NCBI GenBank assembly: GCA_958510875.1
Contig: OY294070.1
Span: forward strand, 6,262,001-6,326,000
From: Endomychus coccineus
Lineage: Eukaryota > Arthropoda > Insecta > Coleoptera > Endomychidae
Direction of reading: 5' to 3'
DNA length: 64,000 bases
Translations under genes and position numbers: made by a program
The notes under the pieces: generated by a model
What the model was told of the DNA's origin: nothing
What the model saw: only the letters and a program-made list of their open reading frames with translations
Database searches by the model: none
Shown: one piece after another, positions 62,421 through 64,000 of the stretch
Position numbering within the stretch: the stretch's first letter is position 1
Layout: each line of letters begins with the position of its first letter

Positions 62421-62991
62421 AAATGTGAATGTACAGGAAGATAACAAAACACTTTATGTAGATATACAAAAATGAATATTACATTGAGAAAGATGAAAGA
62501 GAATATTGCAGTTATGAGAGAACGTTATACCTCAAGTTGAGAGAATACCTACAAATTTTTGGTAAGCCAGCCTTGATGTCTCAAGTCTGAAAAATCACAA
62601 GACCCAGCGAATGTTGAACATAAGAATCACAAACAATGGCATCCTCAGATTGAATAGCAAGTGTAATTTGTGGTTTTTGCACATTTCACTGTGCAATTTT
62701 TAGTTAATGTTCATTCGGGAGGTTTTATTTTGTTTTCTGTTACTTGTTACTATTTAGTGCTATTATATATGATTGAAAATAGATTTCATTAATGTCAGAG
62801 GTTGTGTTCCTATCGCGTCCTTAGAAAATCATTGTTTCCACTTTTCATTAGTGTATTATGGTACACTGGCGAGCTTCAGATCCATTCTTTGGTGTATTTA
62901 CCTCTTGATATTCAAGTAACGTTACTGACAATTTCATGTTTTATTCTGTGACAAATTTTAATAGTTCAAGTGCCTTATAAAATCATACAGA
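62421..62991. other. 3' flank of zinc-finger gene 2 and spacer
   Basis: Matches the copy 1 flank to about 62,905, with an extra stretch near 62,385-62,460 (AAACATAATGAAGTCAG) absent from copy 1. Nothing else recognised. Confidence 0.5.
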
Positions 62992-63526
62992 TCTAGAATA
63001 GAGTACAATGTATATATTTCGAATTGTCTTCTTGTAAGAAAGAAGAAAGTAAAAAGTCGGTTAATAGCTCCGCCCACTATTCATGGCGCGCTACGACGCG
63101 AGCGTTAAAAATAGTATAATGCTCGACGATCTGTCGCGTTGCCGCTATAGAAATCTAGAATATAGTACTCGTGTCGACAATTCAATAGCCTCCTTGTAAA
63201 AAAAAATCGAGTGTCCGCCCCTTTTTACTCTGTTTTCACGCGTTTCCAACGCTCGCATCGTTTATAATGTATCTAAGTTTCACTTTTGAACAGCGCGCAA
63301 TGAAAAATGGGCGGAGTGTGCGGAGCTATTACCCGACTTTTTACTTTCTTCTTTCTTACAAGGAGACAATTCGAAATACATTGTGCTTATACGGGACGAG
63401 TACTCTATTCTAGATCTCTATGGTTGCGACGTCGCCGCGTGAAAACAGGCGAAGCTATCACTTGATTTTTTTTTACAAGGAGGGTATTGAATTGTCGACA
63501 CGAGCACTCTATTGTAGATCTCTATA
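62992..63526. mobile_element. Interleaved inverted repeats (foldback-type element)
   Basis: Arm A (62,992-63,077) pairs with 63,309-63,414: TCTAGAATAGAGTAC, ATTTCGAATTGTC, CTTGTAAGAAAGAAGAAAG, AATAGCTCCGC. Arm B (63,146-63,213) pairs with 63,459-63,526: CTCGTGTCGACAATTCAATA, CTCCTTGTAAAAAAAAATC. The order is A, B, A', B', so the two stems cross. A and B also resemble each other. The centre is GC-richer than its surroundings (GGCGCGCTACGACGCGAGCG). No protein is encoded. Confidence 0.8.
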
Positions 63527-64000
63527 AACATTTCGAAAGTCATCCTGTCAGTATAATGAACAAATTGTGACAAAGAGTATAAAATCACAAACATGTTTCA
63601 TTATGTTTCTAAATCATTACAGAATAATCGAACTATCTGTTTGTAAGTTGGGGTAAATTTTGCAAGTGAATTGATTTTATTTATAACAATTAACAACGAT
63701 AATCAAATACACTTGAATATATTAAAACAACACAGAGAAGTGCAAGGAAGCTCAAAGCAAAACAAAGCGGAAAACCAAACCATCCAACTACTACAGAAAT
63801 GGTTAATTACAGAAGCTAAGAAACAAGCATTTATGGGCGACTACTCAAGCGGTAACTACCATAGATATTATATATTCATACATGGATAGCGCATGGTATA
63901 CGAACCGCTGTTCAGTCGATGACTCCAACACGTAAGAGAGACAAAAGACCTATTCCAGTCAGGTATTAGACGGAGATGAAGATAATTCTGACCACGTGAC
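63527..64000. other. Unassigned right-hand end of window
   Basis: A 72-codon open frame (63,671-63,889) has no recognisable domain and low-complexity composition. A gene extending past the window cannot be excluded. Confidence 0.4.

Larger units (their letters stand above)
58060..62905 (+). repeat. Segmental duplication, copy 2
   Basis: Collinear with 52,053-56,690 in the same orientation. It starts 24 bp after the foldback element and ends near ATTCTTTGGTGTATTTAC. It lacks the P-like insertion, has a 28-bp palindromic insertion near 58,675, and has an enlarged finger-module array. Confidence 0.93.

Noticed and set aside
1..64000. tRNA or rRNA genes.
   Set aside because: No cloverleaf with a T-loop GTTCRA and matching arms was seen; the only tRNA-related sequences are the two primer-binding sites.

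Overview
The window is eukaryotic nuclear DNA, most likely from an insect. The grounds are very AT-rich noncoding DNA, short GT..AG introns (50, 59 and 127 bp), a PIP4K-type lipid kinase with insect-like exons, C2H2 zinc-finger genes of the CxYCDYxST type, and relics of hAT, P-like, LTR and non-LTR transposons. A beetle would fit, but the order cannot be fixed from sequence alone. No bacterial, CRISPR or viral gene system is present.

Layout. (1) 1-35,926 is one head-to-tail satellite array: 163 monomers of 219-222 bp by hand count, followed by decayed monomers to about 36,195. It has sub-domains: alternating A/B dimers, a block of 24 monomers of exactly 219 bp, A/B chimeras with higher-order repeats, and a uniform run of 21 B monomers. 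(2) The last three coding exons of a phosphatidylinositol 5-phosphate 4-kinase (36,240-36,959, + strand) begin about 45 bp after the last recognisable satellite sequence, so the array appears to lie in an intron of this gene. (3) 37.4-39.7 kb is a second tandem repeat of about 400 bp, followed by another decayed satellite copy. (4) 40.4-48.2 kb is intergenic: two LTR fragments each with a tRNA-Lys-type primer-binding site, a foldback repeat family, a nested inverted-repeat element, and a 165-bp tandem repeat. (5) 48.9-51.1 kb is a broken hAT (ZMYM1-like) transposon. (6) 51,421-51,671 on the minus strand is a compact two-exon gene for a 66-residue cysteine-rich membrane protein. (7) 52.05-56.7 and 58.06-62.9 kb are two copies of a tandem segmental duplication. 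Each carries a 295-300 bp palindrome, a TATA-type promoter and a two-exon gene for a seven-finger C2H2 protein. Copy 1 also holds a 994-bp P-like (THAP) element with an 8-bp target duplication; copy 2 keeps the empty site. Between the copies lie a dead non-LTR reverse-transcriptase fragment and an 837-bp foldback element. (8) 62.99-63.53 kb contains two interleaved inverted repeats.

The main theme is repeat turnover inside and beside genes: a large homogenised array inside a kinase gene, and coding finger modules in the duplicated genes that have become a minisatellite. All finger genes and relics share one recurring 2-nt deletion that ends the open frame after finger seven.
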